From Opitutia bacterium (GTDB lineage: Bacteria > Verrucomicrobiota > Verrucomicrobiia > Opitutales > UBA953), in the NCBI GenBank assembly GCA_947378905.1, contig CANCLV010000025.1, forward strand, positions 1-14,005: a stretch of 14,005 nucleotides of DNA, read 5' to 3'. Every line of letters begins with the position of its first letter. The stretch's first letter is position 1. The notes under the pieces are model-generated. The model did no database searches. It was not told where the DNA came from and saw only the letters and a list, made by a program, of their open reading frames with translations. Shown here in pieces: positions 1-7,798 of this stretch. The translations under genes and the position numbers were made by a program.

Positions 1-601
1 ACGCGTTCGAGTCGCGCTTCCTTGGCCTGAATCGACTGAACTAACTTGCCGTTATTATCTAAGCGCCAGAGCCAAAAATCTTTTAACACATCGCCATCGC
101 GAGAACCCGCACGAATAACCAGACCTTTGAATTTACGATTTAATTCGCCAGGTGTAATAATCGACGCGGGGTTTTCTCGAGCCGATCCAATGAGGAGTCG
201 TCGATATTCTGTATTAGCACGCGGAGCTATTTCTAAATTAAGCCAAGCAGCGAGCAGGGCAAAACTAGCTGCTAAAATCAGTGCGGGTTGTGCGATACGT
301 AATAATTTAATACCGCCAGCTTTCATGGCGGTGATTTCATTTTGAGAACTCATGCGACCAAACGCGATGAGGAATCCAGTGAGTACACCCATCGGTAATG
401 CATAGGGAATGACGCCTGGGAAAAGTAGGCCAACGAGTTCAACCCCTTGCCAAGTGCTCACGCGACCGGCCGCCACGGCTCCAGCAACTTGTTGTAAGAC
501 ATTGCCAGCGACCATCACGAAAACAAACGCGCTCGTAGCTACGATGGAGGTAATCGCAGTTTCAATGAGTACGTGGCGATCGAGAATGCGCACGCACACA
601 T
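1..601 (-). CDS. LptF/LptG-family lipopolysaccharide export permease (partial, C-terminus beyond window)
   Basis: This gene reads leftward from an ATG at 601 and leaves the window at base 1, so only the first 200 residues are visible. The protein begins MCVRILDRHVLIETA. It has a first membrane helix around residues 12-35, a second at 55-80 and a third at about 100-122, followed by a soluble segment that would be the periplasmic beta-jellyroll. The stretch SSQNEITAMKAGG (85-96) matches the conserved cytoplasmic loop of YjgP/YjgQ permeases, which contacts the LptB ATPase. In that family, LptF and LptG form the inner-membrane channel that extracts lipopolysaccharide for transport to the outer membrane. 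It lies 52 bases downstream of pyrG on the same strand and may be co-transcribed. The N-terminal half cannot tell LptF from LptG, so no symbol is given. No ribosome-binding site is obvious. Confidence 0.88.
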
Positions 602-653
602 CAAACCCGAGAGGACCCCTAACTCCAAGTCCAAAGGATTAAGATTAACTAAA

Positions 654-2255
654 CTAGCAGGAACCGAGGGACTTTTGAATAGCTGCTTTCACAAAAGCCG
701 CAAAGAGGGGATGTGCCTTGTGAGGCTTGGACTTAAATTCGGGGTGATACTGCACACCAATCATAAAGGGGTGGTCTTTGACTTCCACGATTTCGACAAG
801 GCCAGTTTTAGTATTAATACCGCCTACCAATAATCCTGCTGCTTCTAATTTAGCACGGTAGTCATTGTTGTATTCAAAGCGATGGCGGTGACGTTCCTGA
901 ATGACGGGTGTGCCGTATTCTTTAAGCGACCGACTTCCCGGAGTGAGTTGGCAGTCGTAAACGCCGAGACGCATGGTCCCTCCTTTGCTCGAAACATCTT
1001 TTTGTGACTCCATTAAGTGAATCACAGGATCTGGAGTCGTGGGCGAAAACTCAGTAGAGTGTGCTTTCTTTAAGCCTAAAACATTACGCGCAAATTCAAT
1101 GACGGTGACCTGCATGCCTAAGCAGAGTCCGTAGAACGGAATTTTTCTTTCACGTGCGAATTGTACGGCGATAATTTTTCCTTCGATACCGCGATTACCA
1201 AAGCCACCTGGGACGAGAATGCCATCAAGTCCTTCGAGTGAAGCGGTGCCCTGAGTTTCTAAATCTTCGGCATCAATACGGACAATTTCAACGTGTGCTT
1301 CATTGGCGATACCGCCGTGTATAATTGATTCGTAAACTGATTTATAAGCGTCTTGGAGTTCAATGTATTTCCCGACTACACCAATACGTACCTTGTATTT
1401 GGGCTCTTTAATGCGGCGAATGATTTCACGCCATGGTGAGATATCTATTGGTCCACACTGAATTCCTAGGCGCTTAACGAGCACCTCATCAATGCGTTGC
1501 TCTGCCAACATTAAAGGCAGTTCGTAGATGGAGTCGGTGACGTCTCGACATTCAAAAACAGAATCAATGCCAACGTTGCAATAGAGGGAAAGTTTTTGAC
1601 GATTTTCTTCTCCGATCGGGCGATCGGTGCGACAGACTAAAATGTCGGGCTGGATACCAATCTCGCGAAGTTTAGCTACGGATTGTTGAGATGGTTTAGT
1701 TTTTAATTCGCCTGCGGCTTTGATGAATGGGACTAATGTGCAGTGTAGGAAGACGACGTTTTCGCGTCCTGCATCGTGTTGGAATTGACGAAGGGCTTCT
1801 AAGAAGGGTAGGCCTTCGATGTCGCCCGTTGTTCCACCGATTTCAGTGATTAATACATCGACGCCTGCACCGCCTTTTAAAATGCGGTCTTTAATTTCGT
1901 TGGTGATGTGGGGAATAACCTGAACGGTTTTTCCGAGGTAGTCACCGCGACGTTCTTTCTGGATGACGGTTTCGTAGATTTGTCCGGATGATAAACTATT
2001 AAGCTTCGATAATTCACCTGACGTGAAGCGTTCGTAGTGTCCGAGATCTAAATCCGTTTCAGCTCCATCATTGAGAACATAAACCTCCCCGTGTTGGTAG
2101 GGGCTCATGGTTCCTGGATCCACGTTCAGGTAGGGGTCGAATTTCTGAATACGAACTTTTAATCCACGACACTCCAGGAGCGCACCAATCGCCGCCGCCG
2201 TCAGTCCCTTCCCGAGGGAGGAAATAACGCCGCCAGTGACAAAAATGTACTTCAT
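654..2255 (-). CDS. pyrG: CTP synthase (glutamine-hydrolysing)
   Basis: The 533-residue protein is full length for CTP synthase, which makes CTP from UTP, ATP and glutamine in the cytoplasm. The N-terminal synthetase domain (about 1-270) starts MKYIFVTGGVISSLGKG with the nucleotide-binding loop. It carries DPYLNVDPGTMSP (40-52), GEVYVLNDGAETDLDLGHYERF (56-77) and ITEIGGTTGDIE (136-147), all hallmark motifs. The C-terminal class I glutamine amidotransferase domain (about 290-530) has GLCLGMQ with nucleophile Cys378 and the HPE pair His504/Glu506, so both half-reactions look intact. The ATG start gives the canonical N-terminus. The gene is divergent from sdhC and is followed by the LptF/G permease. 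Its leader contains a hairpin followed by a T-run, a possible attenuator. No Shine-Dalgarno sequence precedes the ATG. Confidence 0.99.
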   Translation of the reverse strand: MKYIFVTGGVISSLGKGLTAAAIGALLECRGLKVRIQKFDPYLNVDPGTMSPYQHGEVYVLNDGAETDLDLGHYERFTSGELSKLNSLSSGQIYETVIQKERRGDYLGKTVQVIPHITNEIKDRILKGGAGVDVLITEIGGTTGDIEGLPFLEALRQFQHDAGRENVVFLHCTLVPFIKAAGELKTKPSQQSVAKLREIGIQPDILVCRTDRPIGEENRQKLSLYCNVGIDSVFECRDVTDSIYELPLMLAEQRIDEVLVKRLGIQCGPIDISPWREIIRRIKEPKYKVRIGVVGKYIELQDAYKSVYESIIHGGIANEAHVEIVRIDAEDLETQGTASLEGLDGILVPGGFGNRGIEGKIIAVQFARERKIPFYGLCLGMQVTVIEFARNVLGLKKAHSTEFSPTTPDPVIHLMESQKDVSSKGGTMRLGVYDCQLTPGSRSLKEYGTPVIQERHRHRFEYNNDYRAKLEAAGLLVGGINTKTGLVEIVEVKDHPFMIGVQYHPEFKSKPHKAHPLFAAFVKAAIQKSLGSC

Positions 2256-2283
2256 TATATAGGAGAGGGAGGGTGGTGAATTT

Positions 2284-2329
2284 GATAAAAAGATAAGACC
2301 GGCTGGTCCGTTTAACGGTAGGCCGGTCT
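2284..2329 (-). terminator. Terminator-like hairpin in the pyrG leader (possible attenuator)
   Basis: On the minus strand an exact 8-bp inverted repeat, AGACCGGC (2329-2322) with GCCGGTCT (2303-2296), encloses an 18-base loop. The loop can pair further through CCG/CGG. It is followed within a few bases by TATCTTTTTATC (2295-2284). The structure ends about 28 bases upstream of the pyrG ATG at 2255. A GC-rich stem followed by a T-run is the form of an intrinsic terminator, and in a leader it would be a candidate attenuator. The plus strand has no T-run after the stem. Pyrimidine-dependent attenuation of pyrG is known in Firmicutes, but I do not see that mechanism's specific start-site signature here. 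Confidence 0.4.
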
Positions 2330-2350
2330 GGACTTTGGAATGTCATAGTC

Positions 2351-2366
2351 TGCCTACGGAGAGGCA
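2351..2366. other. Short inverted repeat in the pyrG/sdhC intergenic region
   Basis: TGCCT (2351-2355) and AGGCA (2362-2366) form an exact 5-bp inverted repeat with a 6-base loop. On the plus strand it is followed by a short T-run (2372-2376). It is too short to call a terminator or an operator with confidence. Confidence 0.2.
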
Positions 2367-2447
2367 AGCGGTTTTTAGTAGAAATTAGCCAGGATTGGCC
2401 TCCCCTTATGAGCGAATTTTACAGTTAAGTAGGGAAAATCTAATACC

Positions 2448-2473
2448 CCACCCTAAATAGTCCAAATAGGTGG
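2448..2473. promoter_or_regulatory. Inverted repeat upstream of sdhC (possible operator or leader hairpin)
   Basis: CCACC-C-TA (2448-2455) pairs with TAGGTGG (2467-2473), a 7-bp stem with one bulged C and an 11-base loop. It lies about 70 bases upstream of the sdhC ATG. There is no T-run, so it is more likely a protein-binding site or a leader structure than a terminator. The role is unknown. Confidence 0.25.
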
Positions 2474-2492
2474 CTTAATGCTGTGGGTCGAT

Positions 2493-2518
2493 ACGATGGT
2501 ATTTGCACTTGGCATCGT
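2493..2518. promoter_or_regulatory. Inverted repeat just upstream of sdhC
   Basis: ACGATG (2493-2498) and CATCGT (2513-2518) are exact inverted repeats separated by 14 bases. The right arm ends 24 bases before the sdhC start codon. The spacing would suit a dimeric regulator or a leader hairpin. I cannot identify a matching known operator, and I see no convincing -35/-10 pair for sdhC. Confidence 0.25.
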
Positions 2519-2542
2519 CCATTTGCCCTCAACCTTACTATT

Positions 2543-3214
2543 ATGTCAGACAGTTCCTGTTGCAAAAATTGTCAGCCCGCCTCCATAGGCAAAAAAGTCA
2601 TCATGGCTCTTTCGGGTCTAGTCCTCGCGGGCTTTGTCTTCGGACATATGATCGGCAATCTTACGGTTTTCAAGGGAGCTGCTGCGATTAATGAGTACGC
2701 CGAGTTTCTTCATGCTCATCCTGGTTTAATTTGGTCCGCTCGCACGGTTTTAATTATCAGTGTTATCGCTCACATTTGGTCGGGTGTACTGCTAACGATT
2801 GAGAATCGCATCGCTCGAGCCGGTGGTCCCGCTGTTGAAGTCACTCGTCGCGCATCTCTCTCATCACGCACCATGCCATATTCAGGTGTTATTATTTTAG
2901 CGTTCATTATTTTCCACCTCTTACATTATACATTCCGAACGATTGCGTTGGGTGGACAAGAATTTGGACCGAATGTGTACGGAATGATTGTCGCTGGGTT
3001 TTCTCAGCCCGCCGTTGCCGTCTTTTACATCGCAAGCATGATTTTACTCTGCCTGCACTTGAGCCACGGTATTAGCAGTGTTTTTCAAACCTTGGGCTTA
3101 CGTAATGAACGCTGGCGTGGACGGTTAGATGTTTTAGCCACTCTTTATGGATGGGTCATTGCCCTTGGTTTCATTTCCATCCCTCTCGCCGTCCTTCTCG
3201 GCCGTCTCAAATAA
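2543..3214 (+). CDS. sdhC: Succinate dehydrogenase cytochrome b subunit (b558 family)
   Basis: This 223-residue integral membrane protein anchors the succinate dehydrogenase catalytic dimer and passes electrons to the quinone pool. About five hydrophobic helices are visible, near residues 17-40, 64-86, 113-135, 147-178 and 200-220. Helix-associated histidines are His35 (GHMIGN), His77 (AHIWSG), His125/His128 (FHLLHY) and His172/His175 (LHLSHG). That is enough to ligate two haems, as in single-subunit-anchor complexes. The N-terminal IGKKVIMALSGL matches the b558-type SdhC family. I chose the ATG at 2543; an upstream in-frame GTG at 2483 would add 20 residues with no family character. The residues just after the start, SSCCKNCQ, hold three cysteines, which is unusual. 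Two consecutive TAA codons end the gene, 5 bases before sdhA. There is no sdhD, as expected for this class. Confidence 0.95.
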   Translation: MSDSSCCKNCQPASIGKKVIMALSGLVLAGFVFGHMIGNLTVFKGAAAINEYAEFLHAHPGLIWSARTVLIISVIAHIWSGVLLTIENRIARAGGPAVEVTRRASLSSRTMPYSGVIILAFIIFHLLHYTFRTIALGGQEFGPNVYGMIVAGFSQPAVAVFYIASMILLCLHLSHGISSVFQTLGLRNERWRGRLDVLATLYGWVIALGFISIPLAVLLGRLK

Positions 3215-3219
3215 TAACC

Positions 3220-5148
3220 ATGAAACTTGATTCAAAAATTCCAGCTGGTCCATTAGCCGATAAGTGGAACAACCATAAAGCGAAGTTGCGCTTAGTGAAT
3301 CCAGCCAATCGTCGTAAGTATCATATCATCGTCGTTGGTTCGGGTTTAGCGGGTTCAGCGGCCGCCGCCTCCTTTGCTGAAATGGGTTACGAGGTTTCCT
3401 GTTTCTGTTATCAAGATAGTCCTCGTCGCGCTCACTCGATTGCCGCACAGGGTGGAATCAATGCTGCCAAAAATTATCAAAACGACGGTGACAGCGTGCG
3501 CAGATTATTTTTAGATACGATTAAGGGTGGAGACTATCGTGCACGTGAGGCGAACGTCTATCGCCTCGCTCAAGTATCCACTTCCATCATCGATCAGTGC
3601 GTGGCCCAAGGTGTACCGTTTGCCCGTGAATACGGTGGTTTATTAGCTAATCGCTCATTCGGCGGTGCACAGGTTTCACGTACGTTCTACGCCCGCGGTC
3701 AAACCGGTCAGCAATTATTGCTCGGTGCGTATTCAGCGCTCTCCCGACAGATTGGTGCGGGTACGGTGAAAATGTATACCCGACACGAGATGCTCGATTT
3801 AGTTTTAGTCGAAGGACAAGCAAAAGGCATTGTGACGCGCGATTTGGTCACCGGTGAAATCAAAGCCTGGGCCTCTGATGTTGTTGTACTTTGCACCGGT
3901 GGATATGGAAATGTTTTCTACCTCTCCACCAATGCACAAGGTTGTAATGTAACTGCAACATTCCGTGCGCACCGTCGTGGCGCCGGTTTTGCAAATCCTT
4001 GCTACACACAAATTCACCCAACCTGTATTCCGGTTCACGGTGAAGATCAGTCGAAACTCACTTTAATGTCCGAGTCACTGCGTAATGATGGACGTGTTTG
4101 GGTGCCCAAAAATTCGGCTGACTGCACTAAGCCTGCTTCCGAAATTCCAGAAGAAGCCCGCGATTATTTCCTCGAGCGTAAATATCCCAGCTACGGAAAT
4201 TTAGCACCACGCGATATAGCCTCTCGTGCCGCAAAAGAAGTTTGTGACGAAGGTCGTGGCGTTGGTCAATTGGTCGACGGTAAACGCCTCGGTGTTTATT
4301 TAGATTTTTCGGCGGCGATTAAACGTCTCGGTGAATCCGCAATCCGTGAACGCTACGGCAACTTGTTTGATATGTACGAAAATATCACTGGTGAAAATGC
4401 CTACCGTCAGCCGATGCGTATTTTCCCTGCCGTGCACTACACGATGGGAGGACTCTGGGTAGACTATAATTTGCAATCAAACATCCCTGGATTGTTCGTC
4501 GGCGGTGAAGCTAATTTCTCTGACCACGGCGCAAATCGCTTAGGTGCATCCGCACTCATGCAAGGATTAGCCGATGGTTACTTCGTTCTCCCTTACACAG
4601 TCACAGATTATCTCGCGGGTGTTGGCTTGAGCGGACGTCCTTCCTTAGATCGTCCTGAATTCAAAGCCGTCGTTAAAGAAGTCGAAGACCGTACGAATTG
4701 GTTCTTAAATAATAAAGGCACACGCTCTGCTCGTTCCTATCATAAAGAATTAGGAAAAATCGTTTGGGAGAAGTGTGGTATGGCTCGCGATAAAGCCGGT
4801 TTAGAAGGGGCTATTCGCGATCTCCAAGCTCTGCGTGATGACTTCTGGAAAAATATCAAGGTTGTTGGTGCAGGTAATCAATTAGCACCTGAACTCGAAC
4901 GCGCCGGCCGCGTGGCCGACTTCCTTGATTTCGGAATCATGATGTGCCTCGACGCTTTAAAGCGTGAGGAGTCATGTGGTGGACATTTTAGAACCGAGTA
5001 TCAAGACGCCGGTGAAGCGAAACGTAACGATGATACATACGCTCACGCCGCAGTCTGGAAATTTATGGGTGAAGGTAAATTACCCGAGCGACACACCGAG
5101 CCTCTCACCTACGAAGAGGTTCAATTCACCACTCGTTCATACAAATAA
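3220..5148 (+). CDS. sdhA: Succinate dehydrogenase flavoprotein subunit
   Basis: The 642-residue protein is the FAD-containing catalytic subunit that oxidises succinate to fumarate on the cytoplasmic side of the membrane. The dinucleotide-binding loop VVGSGLAGSAAA is at 38-49. His72 in AHSIAAQGG is the expected covalent FAD attachment residue. Active-site positions are present: His266 in IHPT, Arg331 in APRDIASRA, His406 in HYTMGG and Arg440 in GANRLGASAL. The start at 3220 lies 5 bases after the sdhC stop. An in-frame start further upstream at 3151 would overlap sdhC by 64 bases and add non-conserved sequence, so I rejected it. The subunit is longer than the proteobacterial SdhA (about 590) and fits the non-classical SdhCAB/fumarate-reductase-like type. 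Direction of catalysis cannot be read from sequence, but an aerobic succinate dehydrogenase is the simplest reading. Confidence 0.98.
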   Translation: MKLDSKIPAGPLADKWNNHKAKLRLVNPANRRKYHIIVVGSGLAGSAAAASFAEMGYEVSCFCYQDSPRRAHSIAAQGGINAAKNYQNDGDSVRRLFLDTIKGGDYRAREANVYRLAQVSTSIIDQCVAQGVPFAREYGGLLANRSFGGAQVSRTFYARGQTGQQLLLGAYSALSRQIGAGTVKMYTRHEMLDLVLVEGQAKGIVTRDLVTGEIKAWASDVVVLCTGGYGNVFYLSTNAQGCNVTATFRAHRRGAGFANPCYTQIHPTCIPVHGEDQSKLTLMSESLRNDGRVWVPKNSADCTKPASEIPEEARDYFLERKYPSYGNLAPRDIASRAAKEVCDEGRGVGQLVDGKRLGVYLDFSAAIKRLGESAIRERYGNLFDMYENITGENAYRQPMRIFPAVHYTMGGLWVDYNLQSNIPGLFVGGEANFSDHGANRLGASALMQGLADGYFVLPYTVTDYLAGVGLSGRPSLDRPEFKAVVKEVEDRTNWFLNNKGTRSARSYHKELGKIVWEKCGMARDKAGLEGAIRDLQALRDDFWKNIKVVGAGNQLAPELERAGRVADFLDFGIMMCLDALKREESCGGHFRTEYQDAGEAKRNDDTYAHAAVWKFMGEGKLPERHTEPLTYEEVQFTTRSYK

Positions 5149-5153
5149 TTTTT

Positions 5154-5978
5154 ATGGTTAAGCCATCTGAACAATCCTCACATGATAGCGAACGCACTTT
5201 AGCCCTGCGTTTACGAGTCTGGCGTCAACTCCGCGGAGGTGAAGGACACTTCGAAGAATATTCTCTCGCCGCTGTTCCCGTATCAGCGTCCTTTCTAGAA
5301 ATGATGGACATGCTCAACGAGCAACTCATCCGTGAAGGTAAAGACACTGTAGCGTTTGATCATGACTGCCGCGAAGGTATCTGCGGAATGTGCTCAATGA
5401 CGATTAATGGGATGCCGCACGGACCGATTCCTGGCGTGACTACGTGTCAGTTGCACATGCGTAATTTCCGTGATGGTGAAACAATCACCGTTGAACCTTG
5501 GCGCGCTCGTGCTTTCCCAGTGCTCAAAGACTTGGCGGTAAATCGTTCAGCTTTTGATAAAGTGATTCAAGCAGGTGGCTTTATCACCGTGCGTACAGGT
5601 TCGGCTACGGAAGCGAATAACACTTTGATTCCTAAACCGATTGCGGATGAAGCGATGGATGCAGCTGAATGTATCGGTTGTGGTGCTTGCGTCGCTTCAT
5701 GTAAGAACGGTTCAGCGATGCTTTTCGTCGGAGCTAAAATTAACCATCTCAATATCTTACCTCAAGGTCAGCCCGAGCGCGAACGTCGCACCTTGGCGAT
5801 GGTTAAGACGATGGATGATGCCGGCTTCGGCAACTGTACTAATTATGGTGAGTGCCAAGCACACTGTCCTAAGGGCATTACGCTCGATGTGATTGCGAAA
5901 CTGAATCGCGATTATCTCCGAGCTCGCGTGAAAGAGTTTTTCTCTTCCACGGGCAAAGCGCGTAAGGGCGGAGAGTAA
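5154..5978 (+). CDS. sdhB: Succinate dehydrogenase iron-sulfur subunit
   Basis: The 274-residue subunit carries electrons from SdhA to the membrane anchor through three iron-sulfur clusters. The N-terminal ferredoxin fold holds the [2Fe-2S] ligands Cys72, Cys77 and Cys80 (DCREGICGMC) and Cys98 (TTCQLH). The C-terminal helical domain has CIGCGACVASC (Cys173, 176, 179, 183) and CTNYGECQAHCPKG (Cys228, 234, 238). Together these supply the [4Fe-4S] and [3Fe-4S] clusters, so all ligands are present. It starts 5 bases after the sdhA stop with no visible Shine-Dalgarno sequence, as the last gene of sdhCAB. Its TAA is directly followed by the stop codon of the opposing GH20 gene, so transcription of the two must end inside or across each other's coding sequence. 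Confidence 0.98.
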   Translation: MVKPSEQSSHDSERTLALRLRVWRQLRGGEGHFEEYSLAAVPVSASFLEMMDMLNEQLIREGKDTVAFDHDCREGICGMCSMTINGMPHGPIPGVTTCQLHMRNFRDGETITVEPWRARAFPVLKDLAVNRSAFDKVIQAGGFITVRTGSATEANNTLIPKPIADEAMDAAECIGCGACVASCKNGSAMLFVGAKINHLNILPQGQPERERRTLAMVKTMDDAGFGNCTNYGECQAHCPKGITLDVIAKLNRDYLRARVKEFFSSTGKARKGGE

Positions 5979-6015
5979 TTAGATAAGACTAGAGAGGCTT
6001 TCTTCGAGTCCGCCC
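5966..6015. terminator. Inverted repeat across the sdhB/GH20 stop-to-stop junction
   Basis: GGGCGGA (5966-5972) and TCCGCCC (6009-6015) are exact 7-bp inverted repeats flanking the abutting stop codons TAA|TTA (5976-5981). The left arm lies in the last codons of sdhB and the right arm in the last codons of the GH20 gene. Inside the 36-base loop, GACT (5987-5990) and AGTC (6007-6010) could pair as an alternative. There is no T-run on either strand. It could help end converging transcription, but the long loop makes this uncertain. Confidence 0.3.
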
Positions 6016-7718
6016 ACGCGAGCTCGTTTAAGCCATACGCGTTTATATTCGGCAATGAGTTGATCTCTTTCTTGGCTACTAAGTGGCTTGTTCTGTGCCC
6101 GACGAATTCCGGCGGTTGCACAATCTATCCCTAAAATAATTTCCGACCGCACGCATTCATCACTGATACCTTCAGCTAACTGACGACCTTTTTCTAAAAG
6201 ATCCAGTGAGTCATTTAATTCATTGGGGCTGATTTCTTTTAATACTTCGGCGAGATTTTCTTTAGACGTTGTGAGCAGTTCCCAGGTTAAACTCTTATTG
6301 CGAATGGATTTTTGAATAGCGGAGTCGAGTCGCCCGATATGTTGGAGTACGGTTGCGGTTAACGTCGCATCTTCGTTATTAAGATGACCGAGAATAGCAC
6401 ACGCCTTATCGAAATCGCCTTTTTGATTCGCGGCGAAGCACCAGGCTTGAGCGAGCCCACTCGCCAGAGGGAGCCACTGCGTCGGCCAGGGCTGATGATT
6501 TCCATTATCGCCCCACGATGTAACCAGAACGCCTTGCGCCTGATATTTAATCGCGGCGCTGATAGCTTCTACTTGATTAGTTAGCGCATTATCGAGTCGC
6601 CCCGTAAAACTTTGCCATGTGCTGGTGCCAGGAGCGATGAGGTAGGATCGACCGAGTGAGTTAAGTCTCTGGGCTTGTTGATTGAAGGGATGACCGGCGT
6701 CGTAGCCCCAAATCACGGGCATCGCTAAGACGGGTGCTTCGCTCGCGAGATTTAAATCTTCGAGTAAAATATCGCCCCAGAATTGCGGCGTGCGTCCACG
6801 TGCTTCGACCAACTTACAAATTTTCTTAAGATGATTTAGATAAACAGCGTGCTTACCATTTTTTTCAACGGCTCCTTTACTGAAACCTTGACCAAGTTCC
6901 CAGGGTTCATCGCCGCCGATATTTACCTGGCGGCTGCGAAAGTGCGGAAGGTATTTATCAAGAAGGTCACCTATAAATTTCAGTGATTCGTCGTCAGGTT
7001 TTAAAGTGCCAGGAATAGGCTTAAACTGCTGAGTTAGCGGGTGAATCCAGCCTTCAGGACATTCTGCCATGGATCGGTATTTAGGATGACGCAGCCAGCG
7101 CTCCATGTGTCCAAAAGTATTTAAATTAGGAACGAGTTCGATGCCAAGACTCAGACATTCACGATCGAGCTGTTCAATTTCAGCGGGCGTTAAAGGTGAG
7201 GCTTCGCGCCAAACTTCTTCGTGTCCTGGAAAAGCGAAACTATGTTCGATGTAGAGTTGAAACTGATTTACTCGCAGTCGCGCTAACGCACGGATGAGTT
7301 GGCGAAATTCATTTTGGGTTGGAATTTTACAACGCGATATATCCAACATGAATCCGCGAATAGGTAAGTCCGGACTATCTAAAACTTCACAACAGGGTAG
7401 GGCTTCAGGATTTTGCTCAAAAATTTGTCGGAGAGTTTGCGCTCCATAAAATACACCAGCCGCATCGCGTGCTTTTAAGTGAATGCCGCTTGTAGCGATT
7501 TCTAAATAGTAAGACTCGGGTCCCAGTGCCTCGGTGTATTCAATTCGACAGGGAGTTGTTTGCTTGGCGTCGAGTGCGGCTTCGGCCTCAGTAATCGATT
7601 GGGGAAGGTTTTTAAGAAAGACCGCTGTTGGGTGGGGTGCCTTTGGGACGGCTAAAAAACCACCACGAAGACTCAATTCCCGTGGCCGGGGAAAGAGCTG
7701 TGGTAGTTGGGCACGCAT
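5979..7718 (-). CDS. Glycoside hydrolase family 20 (beta-N-acetylhexosaminidase-like), cytoplasmic
   Basis: The 579-residue protein has the two-part layout of GH20 enzymes. An N-terminal alpha/beta domain of the non-catalytic GH20b kind (about 1-115) ends in the typical DAAGVFYGAQTLRQIF. A TIM barrel follows, beginning DSPDLPIRGFMLDISR (114-129). The acid/base pair Asp270-Glu271 lies in NIGGDEPW. LYIEHSFAFPGHEEVW (155-170), NLNTFGHMERWLRHP (198-212) and VTSWGDNGNH are also typical. GH20 enzymes remove terminal beta-linked GlcNAc or GalNAc by substrate-assisted catalysis. There is no signal peptide, so it should act in the cytoplasm on imported or recycled amino sugars. The usual HxGGDE histidine is Asn here. 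An AAGGG run 7 bases before the ATG is the closest thing to a Shine-Dalgarno sequence in this window. The last ~150 residues are helical and not recognised. The exact substrate is unknown. Confidence 0.85.
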   Translation of the reverse strand: MRAQLPQLFPRPRELSLRGGFLAVPKAPHPTAVFLKNLPQSITEAEAALDAKQTTPCRIEYTEALGPESYYLEIATSGIHLKARDAAGVFYGAQTLRQIFEQNPEALPCCEVLDSPDLPIRGFMLDISRCKIPTQNEFRQLIRALARLRVNQFQLYIEHSFAFPGHEEVWREASPLTPAEIEQLDRECLSLGIELVPNLNTFGHMERWLRHPKYRSMAECPEGWIHPLTQQFKPIPGTLKPDDESLKFIGDLLDKYLPHFRSRQVNIGGDEPWELGQGFSKGAVEKNGKHAVYLNHLKKICKLVEARGRTPQFWGDILLEDLNLASEAPVLAMPVIWGYDAGHPFNQQAQRLNSLGRSYLIAPGTSTWQSFTGRLDNALTNQVEAISAAIKYQAQGVLVTSWGDNGNHQPWPTQWLPLASGLAQAWCFAANQKGDFDKACAILGHLNNEDATLTATVLQHIGRLDSAIQKSIRNKSLTWELLTTSKENLAEVLKEISPNELNDSLDLLEKGRQLAEGISDECVRSEIILGIDCATAGIRRAQNKPLSSQERDQLIAEYKRVWLKRARVGGLEESLSSLI

Positions 7719-7753
7719 GAAATAACCCTTACAAAGTTAGTCCTTTCGAGCAA

Positions 7754-7769
7754 GCCCTCACCTTAGGGC
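7754..7769. other. Short inverted repeat between the GH20 gene and metK
   Basis: GCCCT (7754-7758) and AGGGC (7765-7769) form an exact 5-bp stem with a 6-base loop. It lies 36 bases upstream of the GH20 start and could sit in that gene's leader or between the two divergent promoters. It has no T-run in either direction. The role is unknown. Confidence 0.2.
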
Positions 7770-7798
7770 GGATATTTGGCTTAAAAGCAGGGTATGAC

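Noticed and set aside
2068..2367. Open frame of 99 codons on the minus strand crossing the pyrG start
   Set aside because: It overlaps pyrG in another frame, covers the leader hairpin and shows no protein-like pattern.
2483..2542. Longer SdhC starting at a GTG
   Set aside because: The added 20 residues have no family character and cover the inverted repeat at 2493-2518.
3151..3219. Longer SdhA starting inside sdhC
   Set aside because: It would overlap the end of sdhC by 64 bases in another frame; the ATG at 3220 follows the sdhC stop directly and fits operon spacing.
7751..7795. A stem followed by GGCTTAAAAGC, loosely like the tail of a SAM-II riboswitch upstream of metK
   Set aside because: The loop is too short for the pseudoknot, the core does not match, and the element is more than 70 bases from the metK start with a plausible promoter in between.
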